Shown: positions 30,201 to 47,200, numbered from the stretch's first letter. The stretch is DNA of 64,000 nucleotides from Amaranthus tricolor (GCF_026212465.1 NC_080063.1:1490501-1554500); one strand, 5' to 3'. Made by a program: numbers and translations. Notes: a model not told the origin generated them from the sequence alone.

Positions 30201-33200
30201 AATTAACGATGAAGAAAGAACAAGGATCAATGATCAATGAAGAATAAACGATGAAGAATGAACAAGGATCAATGGTTAATGACGAATGAACGATGAAAAA
30301 TGAACAAGGATCAATGATCAATGAATAATGAACGATGAAGAATGAACAAGGATCAATGATAAATGAAGAATAAACAAGAATTATTGGTCAATGACGAATG
30401 AACGATGAAGAATGAACAAGGATCAATGATCAATGAATAATGAATGATGAAGAATGAACAAGGATCAATGATCAATGAAGAATGAACGATGAAGAATGAA
30501 CAAGGATCAATGATCAATGAAGAATGAACGATGAAGAATGAACAAGGATCAATGATCAATGAAGAATGAACAAGAATTAATGGTCAGTAATGAGTGAACG
30601 ATAAAGAATGAACAAGGATCAATGATCAATGAAGAATGAACGATGAAGAATGAACAAGGATCAATGATCAATGAAGAATGAACGATGATCAATGAACAAT
30701 GACGAATGAACAATGAAGAATGAACAAGGATCAATGATAAATGAAGAATGAACGATGAAGAAAGAACAAGGATCAATGATCAATGAAGAATAAACGATGA
30801 AGAATGAACAAGGATCAATGGTTAATGACGAATGAACGATGAAAAATGAACAAGGATCAATGATCAATGAATAATGAACGATGAAGAATGAACAAGGATC
30901 AATGATAAATGAAGAATAAACAAGAATTATTGGTCAATGACGAATGAACGATGAAGAATGAACAAGGATCAATGATCAATGAATAATGAATGATGAAGAA
31001 TGAACAAGGATCAATGATCAATGAAGAATGAACGATGAAGAATGAACAAGGATCAATGATCAATGAAGAATGAACGATGAAGAATGAACAAGGATCAATG
31101 ATCAATGAAGAATGAACAAGAATTAATGGTCAGTAATGAGTGAACGATAAAGAATGAACAAGGATCAATGATCAATGAAGAATGAACGATGAAGAATGAA
31201 TAAGGATCAATGATCAATGAAGAATGAACGATGATCAATGAACAATGACGAATGAACAATGAAGAATGAACAAGGATCAATGATAAATGAAGAATGAACG
31301 ATTAAGAATGAACAAGGATCAATGATCGATGACGAATGAACGATGAAGAATGAACAAGGATCAATGATCAATGAACAATGAACGATGAAGAATGAACAAG
31401 GATAATTGATCAATGAAGAATGAACGATGAAGAATGAACAAGGATTAATGATCAATGAAGAATAAACAAGAATTATTGGTCAATGACGAATGAACGATGA
31501 AGAATGAACAAGGATCAATGATCAATGAAGAATGAACGATGAAGAATGAACAAGGATCAATGATCAATGACGAATGAACGATGAAGAATGAACAAGGATC
31601 AATGATCAATGAAGAATTAACGATGAAGAATGAACAACGATCAATGATCAATGAAGAATAAACGATGAAGAATGAACAAGGATCAATGGTTAATGACGAA
31701 TGAACGATTGAAAATGAACAAGGGTCAATGATCAATGAAGAATGAACGATGAAGAATGAACAAGGATCAATGATAAATGAAGAATAAACAAGAATTATTG
31801 GTCAATGACGAATGAACGATGAAGAATGAACAAGGATCAATGATCAATGAATAATGAATGATGAAGAATGAACAAGGATCAATGATTAATGAAGAATGAA
31901 CGATGAAGAATGAACAAGGATCAATGATCAATGAAGAATGAACGATGAAGAATGAACAAGGATCAATGATCAATGAAGAATGAACAAGAATTAATGGTCC
32001 GTAACGAATGAACGATGAAGAATGAACAAGGATCAATGATCAATGAAGAATGAACGATGAAGAATGAACAAGGATCAATGATCAATGAAGAATGAACGAT
32101 GAAGAATGAACAAGGATCAATGATCAATGACGAATGAACGATGAAGAATGAACAAGGATAATTGATCAATGAAGAATGAACGTTGAAGAATGAACAAGGA
32201 TTAATGATCAATGAAGAATAAACAAGAATTATTGGTCAATGACGAATGAACGATGAAGAATGAACAAGGATCAATGATCAATGAAGAATGAACGATGAAG
32301 AATGAACGAGCATCAATGATCAATGACGAATGAACGGTGAAGAATGAACAAGGATCAATGACCAATGAAGAATGAACGATGAAGAATGAACAAGTATCAA
32401 TGATCAATGAAGAATAAACGATGAAGAATGAACAAGGATCAATGCTCAAATGACGAATGAACGGTCAAGAATGAACAAGGATAATTGATCAATGAAGAAT
32501 GAACGATTAAGAATGAACAAGGATCAATGATCAATGAAGAATGAACGATGAAGAATGAACAAGGATCAATGATCAATGACGAATGAACGATGAAGAATGA
32601 ACAAGGATCAATGATCAATGACGAATGAACGATGAAGAATGAACAAGGATCAATGATCAATGAAGAATTAACGATGAAGAAAGAACAAGGATCAATGATC
32701 AATGAAGAATAAACGATGAAGAATGAACAAGGATCAATGGTTAATGACGAATGAACGATGAAAAATGAACAAGGATCAATGATCAATGAATAATGAACGA
32801 TGAAGAATGAACAAGGATCAATGATAAATGAAGAATAAACAAGAATTATTGGTCAATGACGAATGAACGATGAAGAATGAACAAGGATCAATGATCAATG
32901 AATAATGAATGATGAAGAATGAACAAGGATCAATGATCAATGAAGAATGAACGATGAAGAATGAACAAGGATCAATGATCAATGAAGAATGAACGATGAA
33001 GAATGAACAAGGATCAATGATCAATGAAGAATGAACAAGAATTAATGGTCAGTAATGAGTGAACGATAAAGAATGAACAAGGATCAATGATCAATGAAGA
33101 ATGAACGATGAAGAATGAACAAGGATCAATGATCAATGAAGAATGAACGATGATCAATGAACAATGACGAATGAACAATGAAGAATGAACAAGGATCAAT

Positions 33201-36200
33201 GATAAATGAAGAATGAACGATGAAGAAAGAACAAGGATCAATGATCAATGAAGAATAAACGATGAAGAATGAACAAGGATCAATGGTTAATGACGAATGA
33301 ACGATGAAAAATGAACAAGGATCAATGATCAATGAATAATGAACGATGAAGAATGAACAAGGATCAATGATAAATGAAGAATAAACAAGAATTATTGGTC
33401 AATGACGAATGAACGATGAAGAATGAACAAGGATCAATGATCAATGAATAATGAATGATGAAGAATGAACAAGGATCAATGATCAATGAAGAATGAACGA
33501 TGAAGAATGAACAAGGATCAATGATCAATGAAGAATGAACGATGAAGAATGAACAAGGATCAATGATCAATGAAGAATGAACAAGAATTAATGGTCAGTA
33601 ATGAGTGAACGATAAAGAATGAACAAGGATCAATGATCAATGAAGAATGAACGATGAAGAATGAACAAGGATCAATGATCAATGAAGAATGAACGATGAT
33701 CAATGAACAATGACGAATGAACAATGAAGAATGAACAAGGATCAATGATAAATGAAGAATGAACGATTAAGAATGAACAAGGATCAATGATCGATGACGA
33801 ATGAACGATGAAGAATGAACAAGGATCAATGATCAATGAACAATGAACGATGAAGAATGAACAAGGATAATTGATCAATGAAGAATGAACGATGAAGAAT
33901 GAACAAGGATTAATGATCAATGAAGAATAAACAAGAATTATTGGTCAATGACGAATGAACGATGAAGAATGAACAAGGATCAATGATCAATGAAGAATGA
34001 ACGATGAAGAATGAACAAGGATCAATGATCAATGACGAATGAACGATGAAGAATGAACAAGGATCAATGATCAATGAAGAATTAACGATGAAGAATGAAC
34101 AACGATCAATGATCAATGAAGAATAAACGATGAAGAATGAACAAGGATCAATGGTTAATGACGAATGAACGATGAAAAATGAACAAGGGTCAATGATCAA
34201 TGAAGAATGAACGATGAAGAATGAACAAGGATCAATGATAAATGAAGAATAAACAAGAATTATTGGTCAATGACGAATGAACGATGAAGAATGAACAAGG
34301 ATCAATGATCAATGAATAATGAATGATGAAGAATGAACAAGGATCAATGATCAATGAAGAATGAACGATGAAGAATGAACAAGGATCAATGGTCAATGAC
34401 GAATGAACGATGAAGAATGAACAAGGATCAATGATCAATGAAGAATGAACGATAAAGAATGAACAAGGATCAATGCTCAATGACGAATGAACGGTGAAGA
34501 ATGAACAAGGATCAATGATCAATGAAGAATGAACGACGAAGAATGAAAAAGGATCAATGATCAATGACGAATGAACGATGAAGAATGAACAAGGATCAAT
34601 GATCAATGAAGAATTAACGATGAAGAATGAACAAGGATCAATGATCAATGAAGAATAAACGATGAAGAAAGAACAAGGATCAATGATCAATGACGAATGA
34701 ACGATGAAAAATGAACAAGGATCAATGATCAATGAAGAATGAACAATGAAGAATGAACAAGGATCAATGATAAATGAAGAATAAACAAGAATTATTGGTC
34801 AATGACGAATGAACGATGAAGAATGAACAAGGATCAATGATCAATGAATAATGAACGATGAAGAATGAATAAGGATCAATGATCAATGAAGAATGAACGA
34901 TGAAGAATGAACAAGGATCAATGATCAATGAAGAATGAACAAGGATCAATGATCAATGACGAATGAACGATGAAGAATGAACAAGGATCAATGATCAATG
35001 AAGAATTAACGATGAAGAAAGAACAAGGATCAATGATCAATGAAGAATAAACGATGAAGAATGAACAAGGATCAATGGTTAATGACGAATGAACGATGAA
35101 AAATGAACAAGGATCAATGATCAATGAATAATGAACGATGAAGAATGAACAAGGATCAATGATAAATGAAGAATAAACAAGAATTATTGGTCAATGACGA
35201 ATGAACGATGAAGAATGAACAAGGATCAATGATCAATGAATAATGAATGATGAAGAATGAACAAGGATCAATGATCAATGAAGAATGAACGATGAAGAAT
35301 GAACAAGGATCAATGATCAATGAAGAATGAACAAGGATCAATGATCAATGAAGAATGAACAAGAATTTATGGTCAGTAACGAGTGAACGATGAAGAATGA
35401 ACAAGGATCAAAGATCAATGAAGAATGAACGATGAAGAATGAACAAGGATCAATGATCAATGAAGAATGAACGATGATCAATGAACAATGACGAATGAAC
35501 AATGAAGAATGAACAAGGATCAATGATCAATGAAGAATGAACGACGAAGAATGAACAAGGATCAATGATCAATGAAGAATGAACGATGAAGAATGAACAA
35601 GGGTCAATGATCAATGACGAATGAACGATGAAGAATGAACAAGGATCAATGATCAATGAAGAATGAACGATGAAGAATGAGCGAGCATCAATGATCAATG
35701 ACGAATGAACGATGAAGAATGAACAAGGATCAATGATCAATGAAGAATGAACGATGAAGAATGAACAAGGATCAATGATCAATGAAGAATAAACAATGAA
35801 GAATGAACAAGGATCAATGGTCAATGACGAATGAACGATGAAGAATGAACAAGGATCAAGGATCAATGAAAAATGAACGATGAAGAATGAACAAGGATCA
35901 ATGGTCAATGACGAATGAACGATGAAGAATGAACAAGGATCAATGATCAATGAAGAATGAACGATAAAGAATGAACAAGGATCAATGCTCAATGACGAAT
36001 GAACGGTGAAGAATGAACAAGGATCAATGATCAATGAAGAATGAACGACGAAGAATGAACAAGGATCAATGATCAATGAAGAATGAACGATGAAGAATGA
36101 ACAAGGATTAATGATCAATGAAGAATGAACGATGAAGAATCAACAAGGATCAATGATCAATGACGAATGAACGATGAAAAATGAACAAGGATCAATGATC

Positions 36201-38200
36201 AATGAAGAATGAACGACGAAGAATGAACAAGGATGAATGATCAATGACGAATGAACGATGAAGAATGAACAAGGATCAATGATCAATGACGAATGAACGA
36301 TGAAGAATGAACAAGGATCAATGATCAATGAAGAATTAACGATGAAGAAAGAACAAGGATCAATGATCAATGAAGAATAAACGATGAAGAATGAACAAGG
36401 ATCAATGGTTAATGACGAATGAACGATGAAAAATGAACAAGGATCAATGATCAATGAATAATGAACGATGAAGAATGAACAAGGATCAATGATAAATGAA
36501 GAATAAACAAGAATTATTGGTCAATGACGAATGAACGATGAAGAATGAACAAGGATCAATGATCAATGAATAATGAATGATGAAGAATGAACAAGGATCA
36601 ATGATCAATGAAGAATGAACGATGAAGAATGAACAAGGATCAATGATCAATGAAGAATGAACGATGAAGAATGAACAAGGATCAATGATCAATGAAGAAT
36701 GAACAAGAATTAATGGTCAGTAATGAGTGAACGATAAAGAATGAACAAGGATCAATGATCAATGAAGAATGAACGATGAAGAATGAACAAGGATCAATGA
36801 TCAATGAAGAATGAACGATGATCAATGAACAATGACGAATGAACAATGAAGAATGAACAAGGATCAATGATAAATGAAGAATGAACGATTAAGAATGAAC
36901 AAGGATCAATGATCGATGACGAATGAACGATGAAGAATGAACAAGGATCAATGATCAATGAACAATGAACGATGAAGAATGAACAAGGATAATTGATCAA
37001 TGAAGAATGAACGATGAAGAATGAACAAGGATTAATGATCAATGAAGAATAAACAAGAATTATTGGTCAATGACGAATGAACGATGAAGAATGAACAAGG
37101 ATCAATGATCAATGAAGAATGAACGATGAAGAATGAACAAGGATCAATGATCAATGACGAATGAACGATGAAGAATGAACAAGGATCAATGATCAATGAA
37201 GAATTAACGATGAAGAATGAACAACGATCAATGATCAATGAAGAATAAACGATGAAGAATGAACAAGGATCAATGGTTAATGACGAATGAACGATTGAAA
37301 ATGAACAAGGGTCAATGATCAATGAAGAATGAACGATGAAGAATGAACAAGGATCAATGATAAATGAAGAATAAACAAGAATTATTGGTCAATGACGAAT
37401 GAACGATGAAGAATGAACAAGGATCAATGATCAATGAATAATGAATGATGAAGAATGAACAAGGATCAATGATTAATGAAGAATGAACGATGAAGAATGA
37501 ACAAGGATCAATGATCAATGAAGAATGAACGATGAAGAATGAACAAGGATCAATGATCAATGAAGAATGAACAAGAATTAATGGTCCGTAACGAATGAAC
37601 GATGAAGAATGAACAAGGATCAATGATCAATGAAGAATGAACGATGAAGAATGAACAAGGATCAATGATCAATGAAGAATGAACGATGAAGAATGAACAA
37701 GGATCAATGATCAATGACGAATGAACGATGAAGAATGAACAAGGATAATTGATCAATGAAGAATGAACGTTGAAGAATGAACAAGGATTAATGATCAATG
37801 AAGAATAAACAAGAATTATTGGTCAATGACGAATGAACGATGAAGAATGAACAAGGATCAATGATCAATGAAGAATGAACGATGAAGAATGAACGAGCAT
37901 CAATGATCAATGACGAATGAACGGTGAAGAATGAACAAGGATCAATGACCAATGAAGAATGAACGATGAAGAATGAACAAGTATCAATGATCAATGAAGA
38001 ATAAACGATGAAGAATGAACAAGGATCAATGCTCAAATGACGAATGAACGGTCAAGAATGAACAAGGATAATTGATCAATGAAGAATGAACGATTAAGAA
38101 TGAACAAGGATCAATGATCAATGAAGAATGAACGATGAAGAATGAACAAGGATCAATGATCAATGACGAATGAACGATGAAGAATGAACAAGGATCAATG
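24766..38200. repeat. Large super-repeat, period about 8,052 bp
   Basis: A long run of landmarks repeats at a constant 8,052-bp offset: 24766 to 32818, 25312 to 33364, 26180 to 34232, 27398 to 35450, 28434 to 36486, 28980 to 37032 and 29974 to 38026. The matched segment is therefore about 5.4 kb (24766 to about 30150, against 32818 to about 38200). The first unit already contains a 2,465-bp duplication, so this is a repeat of repeats. Copies differ by rare substitutions. Confidence 0.85.
28434..33910. repeat. Higher-order repeat, period about 2,465 bp
   Basis: Landmarks at 28434, 28980, 29302, 29498, 29736, 29974, 30353 and 30549 return at 30899, 31445, 31767, 31963, 32201, 32439, 32818 and 33014. 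The single-base insertion CTCAAATGACG at 29980 returns at 32445. 2,465 is one more than a multiple of 7, and that one base is explained by this insertion. Confidence 0.83.
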
Positions 38201-41200
38201 ATCAATGAACAATGAACGATGAAGAATGAACAAGGATCAATGATCAATGAAGAATGAACGATGAAGAATGAACAAGGATTAATTGTCAATGACGAATGAA
38301 CGATGAAGAATGAACAAGGATCAATGATCAACGAAGAATAAACGATGAAGAATGAACAAGGATCAATGATCGATGAAGAATGAACAAGGATCAATGATCA
38401 ATGACGAATGAACTATGAAGAATGAACAAGGATCAATGAAGAATGAACGATGAATAATGAACAAGCATCAATGATCAATGACGAATGAACGATGAAGAAT
38501 GAACAAGGATCAATGATCAATGAAGAATGAACAAGGATCATTGATCAATGAAAAATGAACGATGAAGTATGAACATGGATCAAAGATCAATGACGAATGA
38601 ACGATGAAGAATGAACAAGGATCAATGATCAATGAAGAATGAACGATGAAGAATGAACGAGCATCAATGATCAATGACGAATGAACGATGAAGAATGAAC
38701 AAGGATCAATGATCAATGAAGAATGAACGATGAAGAATGAACAAGGATCAATGATCAATGAAGAATAAACGATGAAGAATGAACAACGATCAATGGTCAA
38801 TGACGAATGAACGATGAAGAATGAACAAGGATCAATGATCAATGAAGAATGAACGATGAAAAATGAACAAGGATCAATGGTCAATGACGATTGAACGATG
38901 AAGAATGAACAAGGATCAATGATCAATGAAGAATGAACGATGAAGAATGAACATGGATCAATGCTCAATGACGAATGAACGGTGAAGAATGAACAAGGAT
39001 CAATGATCAATGAAGAATGAACGACGAAGAATGAACAAGGATCAATGATCAATGAAGAAACAACGATGAAGAATGAACACGGATCAAGGATCAATGACGA
39101 ATGAATGATGAAGAATGAACAAGGATCAATGATCAATGAAGAATTAACGATGAAGAATGAACAAGGATCAATGATCAATGAAGAATAAACGATGAAGAAT
39201 GAACAAGGATCAATGGTTAATGACGAATGAACGATGAAAAATGAACAAGGATCAATGATCAATGAACGATGAAGAATGAACAAGGATCAATGATCAATGA
39301 AGAATAAACAAGAATTATTGGTAATTGACGAATGAACGATGAAGAATGAACAACGATCAATGATCAATGAATAATGAACGATGAAGAATGAACAAGGATC
39401 AATGATCAATGAAGAATCAACGATGAAGAATGAACAAGGATCAATGATCAATGAAGAATGAACGATGAAGAATGAACAAGGATCAATGATCAATGAAGAA
39501 TGAACAAGAATTAATGGTCAGTAACGAATGAACGATGAAGAATGAACAAGGATCAATGATCAATGAAGAATGAACGATGAAGAATGAACAAGGATCAATG
39601 ATCAATGAAGAATGAACGATGAAGAATGAACGATGAAGAATAATCAAGGATCAATGATCAATGAAGAATGAAAGATTAAGAATGAACAAGGATCAATGAT
39701 CAATGACGAATGAACGATGAAGAATGAACAAGGATCAATGATCAATGAACAATGAACGATGAAGAATGAACAAGGATAATTGATCAATGAAGAATGAACG
39801 ATGAAGAATGAACAAGGATTAATGATCAATGAAGAATAAAAAAGAATTATTGGTCAATGACGAATGAACGATGAAGAATGAACAAGGATCAATGATCAAT
39901 GAAGAATGAACGATGAAGAATGAACGAGCATCAATGATGAATGACGAATGAACGATGAAGAATGAACAAGGATCAATGATCAATGAAGAATGAACGATGA
40001 AGAATGAACAAGGATCAATGCTCAAATGACGAATGAACGGTGAAGAATGAACAAGGATAATTGATCAATGAAGAATGAACGATGAAGAATGAACAAGGAT
40101 CAATGATCAATGAATAATGAACGATGAAGAATGAACAAGGATCAATGATCAATGACGAATGAACGATGAAGAATGAACAAGGATCAATGATCAATGAACA
40201 ATGAACGATGAAGAATGAACAAGGATCAATGATCAATGAAGAATGAACGATGAAGAATGAACGAGCATCAATGATCAATGACGAATGAACGATGAAGAAT
40301 GAACAAGGATCAATGATCAATGAAGAATGAACGATGAAGAATGAACAAGGATCAATGATCAATGAAGAATAAACGATGAAGAATGAACAACGATCAATGG
40401 TCAATGACGAATGAACGATGAAGAATGAACAAGGATCAATGATCAATGAAGAATGAACGATGAAAAATGAACAAGGATCAATGGTCAATGACGAATGAAC
40501 GATGAAGAATGAACAAGGATCAATGATCAATGAAGAATGAACGATGAAGAATGAACATGGATCAATGCTCAATGACGAATGAACGGTGAAGAATGAACAA
40601 GGATCAATGATCAATGAAGAATGAACGACGAAGAATGAACAAGGATCAATGATCAATGAAGAAACAACGATGAAGAATGAACACGGATCAAGGATCAATG
40701 ACGAATGAATGATGAAGAATGAACAAGGATCAATGATCAATGAAGAATTAACGATGAAGAATGAACAAGGATCAATGATCAATGAAGAATAAACGATGAA
40801 GAATGAACAAGGATCAATGGTTAATGACGAATGAACGATGAAAAATGAACAAGGATCAATGATCAATGAAGAATGAACGATGAAGAATGAACAAGGATCA
40901 ATGATCAATGAAGAATAAACAAGAATTATTGGTAATTGACGAATGAACGATGAAGAATGAACAACGATCAATGATCAATGAATAATGAACGATGAAGAAT
41001 GAACAAGGATCAATGATCAATGAAGAATCAACGATGAAGAATGAACAAGGATCAATGATCAATGAAGAATGAACGATGAAGAATGAACAAGGATCAATGA
41101 TCAATGAAGAATGAACAAGAATTAATGGTCAGTAACGAATGAACGATGAAGAATGAACAAGGATCAATGATCAATGAAGAATGAACGATGAAGAATGAAC

Positions 41201-44200
41201 AAGGATCAATGATCAATGAAGAATGAACGATGAAGAATGAACGATGAAGAATAATCAAGGATCAATGATCAATGAAGAATGAAAGATTAAGAATGAACAA
41301 GGATCAATGATCAATGACGAATGAACGATGAAGAATGAACAAGGATCAATGATCAATGAACAATGAACGATGAAGAATGAACAAGGATAATTGATCAATG
41401 AAGAATGAACGATGAAGAATGAACAAGGATTAATGATCAATGAAGAATAAAAAAGAATTATTGGTCAATGACGAATGAACGATGAAGAATGAACAAGGAT
41501 CAATGATCAATGAAGAATGAACGATGAAGAATGAACGAGCATCAATGATGAATGACGAATGAACGATGAAGAATGAACAAGGATCAATGATCAATGAAGA
41601 ATGAACGATGAAGAATGAACAAGGATCAATGCTCAAATGACGAATGAACGGTGAAGAATGAACAAGGATAATTGATCAATGAAGAATGAACGATGAAGAA
41701 TGAACAAGGATCAATGATCAATGACGAATGAACGATGAAGAATGAACAAGGATCAATGATCAATGAACAATGAACGATGAAGAATGAACAAGGATCAATG
41801 ATCAATGAAGAATGAACGATGAAGAATGAAGAAGGATTAATGGTCAATGACGAATGAACGATGAAGAATGAACAAGGATCAATGATCAATGAAGAATAAA
41901 CGATGAAGAATGAACAAGGATCAATGATCAATGAAGAACGAACGATGAAGAATGAACAAGGATCAATGATCAATGACGAATGAACTATGAAGAATGAACA
42001 AGGATCAATGATCAATGAAGAATGAACGATGAATAATGAACAAGGATCAATGATCAATGACGAATGAACGATGAAGAATGAACAAGGATCAATGATCAAA
42101 GAAGAATGAACAAGGATCATTGATCAATGAAAAATGAACGATGAAGAATGAACAAGGATCAATGATCAATGACGAATGAACGATGAAGAATGAACAAGGA
42201 TCAATGATCAAAGAAGAATGAACAAGGATCATTGATCAATGAAAAATGAACGATGAAGAATGAACAAGGATCAATGATCAATGACGAATGAACGATGAAG
42301 AATGAACAAGGATCAATGATCAATGACGAATCAACGATGAAGAATGAACAAGGATAAATGATCAATGAAGAATGAACGATTAAGAATGAACAAGGATCAA
42401 AGATCAATGACGAATGAACGATGAAGAATGAACAAGGATCAATGATCAATGAACAATGAACGATGAAGAATGAACAAGGATCAATGATCAATGAAGAATG
42501 AATGATGAAGAATGAAAAAGGATCAATGATCAATGAAGAATGAACGATGAAGAATGAACAAGGATCAATGCTCAATGATGAATGAACGGTGAAGAATGAA
42601 CAAGGATCAATGATCAATGAAGAATGAACGACGAAGAATGAACAAGGATCAATGATCAATGAAGAAACAACGATGAAGAATGAACAAGGATCAATGATCA
42701 ATGACGAATGAACGATGAAGAATGAACAAGGATCAATGATCAATGAAGAATTAACGATGAAGAATGAACAAGGATCAATGATCAATGAAGAATAAACGAT
42801 GAAGAATGAACAAGGATCAATGGGTAATGACGAATGAACAATGAAAAATGAACAAGGATCAATGATCAATGAAGAATGAAGAATGAACGATGAAGAATGA
42901 ACAAGGATCAATGATCATTGAAGAATAAACGATGAAGAATGAACAAGGATCAATGGGTAATGACGAATGAACAATGAAAAATGAACAAGGATCAATGATC
43001 AATGAAGAATGAAGAATGAACGATGAAGAATGAACAAGGATCAATGATCATTGAAGAATAAACAAGAATTATTGGTCAATGACGAATGAACGATGAAGAA
43101 TGAACAAGGATCAATGATCAATGAATAATGAACGATGAAGAATGAACGAGCATCAATGATGAATGACGAATGAACGATGAAGAATGAACAAGGATCAATG
43201 ATCAATGAAGAATGAACGATGAAGAATGAACAAGGATCAATGCTCAAATGACGAATGAACGGTGAAGAATGAACAAGGATAATTGATCAATGAAGAATGA
43301 ACGATGAAGAATGAACAAGGATCAATGATCAATGAATAATGAACGATGAAGAATGAACAAGGATCAATGATCAATGACGAATGAACGATGAAGAATGAAC
43401 AAGGATCAATGATCAATGAACAATGAACGATGAAGAATGAACAAGGATCAATGATCAATGAAGAATGAACGATGAAGAATGAAGAAGGATTAATGGTCAA
43501 TGACGAATGAACGATGAAGAATGAACAAGGATCAATGATCAATGAAGAATAAACGATGAAGAATGAACAAGGATCAATGATCAATGAAGAATGAACGATG
43601 AAGAATGAACAAGGATCAATGATCAATGACGAATGAACTATGAAGAATGAACAAGGATCAATGATCAATGAAGAATGAACGATGAATAATGAACAAGGAT
43701 CAATGATCAATGACGAATGAACGATGAAGAATGAACAAGGATCAATGATCAAAGAAGAATGAACAAGGATCATTGATCAATGAAAAATGAACGATGAAGA
43801 ATGAACAACGATCAATGATCAATGACGAATGAACGATGAAGAATGAACAAGGATCAATGATCAATGAAGAATGAACGATGAAGAATGAACGAGCATCAAT
43901 GATCAATGACGAATCAACGATGAAGAATGAACAAGGATAAATGATCAATGAAGAATGAACGATTAAGAATGAACAAGGATCAAAGATCAATGACGAATGA
44001 ACGATGAAGAATGAACAAGGATCAATGATCAATGAACAATGAACGATGAAGAATGAACAAGGATCAATGATCAATGAAGAATGAACGATGAAGAATGAAA
44101 AAGGATCAATGATCAATGAAGAATGAACGATGAAGAATGAACAAGGATCAATGCTCAATGATGAATGAACGGTGAAGAATGAACAAGGATCAATGATCAA

Positions 44201-47200
44201 TGAAGAATGAACGACGAAGAATGAACAAGGATCAATGATCAATGAAGAAACAACGATGAAGAATGAACAAGGATCAATGATCAATGACGAATGAACGATG
44301 AAGAATGAACAAGGATCAATGATCAATGAAGAATTAACGATGAAGAATGAACAAGGATCAATGATCAATGAAGAATAAACGATGAAGAATGAACAAGGAT
44401 CAATGGGTAATGACGAATGAACAATGAAAAATGAACAAGGATCAATGATCAATGAAGAATGAAGAATGAACGATGAAGAATGAACAAGGATCAATGATCA
44501 TTGAAGAATAAACGATGAAGAATGAACAAGGATCAATGGGTAATGACGAATGAACAATGAAAAATGAACAAGGATCAATGATCAATGAAGAATGAAGAAT
44601 GAACGATGAAGAATGAACAAGGATCAATGATCATTGAAGAATAAACAAGAATTATTGGTCAATGACGAATGAACGATGAAGAATGAACAAGGATCAATGA
44701 TCAATGAATAATGAACGATGAAGAATGAACAAGGATCAATGATCAATGAAGAATTAACGATGAAGAATGAACAACGATCAATGATCAATGAAGAATAAAC
44801 GATGAAGAATGAACAAGGATCAATGGTTAATGACGAATGAACGATTAAAAATGAACAAGGGTCAATGATCAATGAAGAATGAACGATGAAGAATGAACAA
44901 GGATCAATGATAAATGAAGAATAAACAAGAATTATTGGTCAATGACGAATGAACGATGAAGAATGAACAAGGATCAATGATCAATGAATAATGAATGATG
45001 AAGAATGAACAAGGATCAATGATTAATGAAGAATGAACGATGAAGAATGAACAAGGATCAATGATCAATGAAGAATGAACGATGAAGAATGAACAAGGAT
45101 CAATGATCAATGAAGAATGAACAAGAATTAATGGTCCGTAACGAATGAACGATGAAGAATGAACAAGGATCAATGATCAATGAAGAATGAACGATGAAGA
45201 ATGAACAAGGATCAATGATCAATGAAGAATGAACGATGAAGAATGAACAAGGATCAATGATCAATGACGAATGAACGATGAAGAATGAACAAGGATAATT
45301 GATCAATGAAGAATGAACGTTGAAGAATGAACAAGGATTAATGATCAATGAAGAATAAACAAGAATTATTGGTCAATGACGAATGAACGATGAAGAATGA
45401 ACAAGGATCAATGATCAATGAAGAATGAACGATGAAGAATGAACGAGCATCAATGATCAATGACGAATGAACGGTGAAGAATGAACAAGGATCAATGACC
45501 AATGAAGAATGAACGATGAAGAATGAACAAGTATCAATGATCAATGAAGAATAAACGATGAAGAATGAACAAGGATCAATGCTCAAATGACGAATGAACG
45601 GTCAAGAATGAACAAGGATAATTGATCAATGAAGAATGAACGATTAAGAATGAACAAGGATCAATGATCAATGAAGAATGAACGATGAAGAATGAACAAG
45701 GATCAATGATCAATGACGAATGAACGATGAAGAATGAACAAGGATCAATGATCAATGAACAATGAACGATGAAGAATGAACAAGGATCAATGATCAATGA
45801 AGAATGAACGATGAAGAATGAACAAGGATTAATTGTCAATGACGAATGAACGATGAAGAATGAACAAGGATCAATGAGCAACGAAGAATAAACGATGAAG
45901 AATGAACAAGGATCAATGATCGATGAAGAATGAACAAGGATCAATGATCAATGACGAATGAACTATGAAGAATGAACAAGGAACAATGAAGAATGAACGA
46001 TGAATAATGAACAAGCATCAATGATCAATGACGAATGAACGATGAAGAATGAACAAGGATCAATGATCAATGAAGAATGAACAAGGATCATTGATCAATG
46101 AAAAATGAACGATGAAGTATGAACATGGATCAAAGATCAATGACGAATGAACGATGAAGAATGAACAAGGATCAATGATCAATGAAGAATGAACGATGAA
46201 GAATGAACGAGCATCAATGATCAATGACGAATGAACGATGAAGAATGAACAAGGATCAATGATCAATGAAGAATGAACGATGAAGAATGAACAAGGATCA
46301 ATGATCAATGAAGAATAAACGATGAAGAATGAACAACGATCAATGGTCAATGACGAATGAACGATGAAGAATGAACAAGGATCAATGATCAATGAAGAAT
46401 GAACGATGAAAAATGAACAAGGATCAATGGTCAATGACGAATGAACGATGAAGAATGAACAAGGATCAATGATCAATGAAGAATGAACGATGAAGAATGA
46501 ACATGGATCAATGCTCAATGACGAATGAACGGTGAAGAATGAACAAGGATCAATGATCAATGAAGAATGAACGACGAAGAATGAACAAGGATCAATGATC
46601 AATGAAGAAACAACGATGAAGAATGAACACGGATCAAGGATCAATGACGAATGAATGATGAAGAATGAACAAGGATCAATGATCAATGAAGAATTAACGA
46701 TGAAGAATGAACAAGGATCAATGATCAATGAAGAATAAACGATGAAGAATGAACAAGGATCAATGGTTAATGACGAATGAACGATGAAAAATGAACAAGG
46801 ATCAATGATCAATGAAGAATGAACGATGAAGAATGAACAAGGATCAATGATCAATGAAGAATAAACAAGAATTATTGGTAATTGACGAATGAACGATGAA
46901 GAATGAACAACGATCAATGAACAATGAATAATGAACGATGAAGAATGAACAAGGATCAATGATCAATGAAGAATCAACGATGAAGAATGAACAAGGATCA
47001 ATGATCAATGAAGAATGAACGATGAAGAATGAACAAGGATCAATGATCAATGAAGAATGAACAAGAATTAATGGTCAGTAACGAATGAACGATGAAGAAT
47101 GAACAAGGATCAATGATCAATGAAGAATGAACGATGAAGAATGAACAAGGATCAATGATCAATGAAGAATGAACGATGAAGAATGAACGATGAAGAATAA

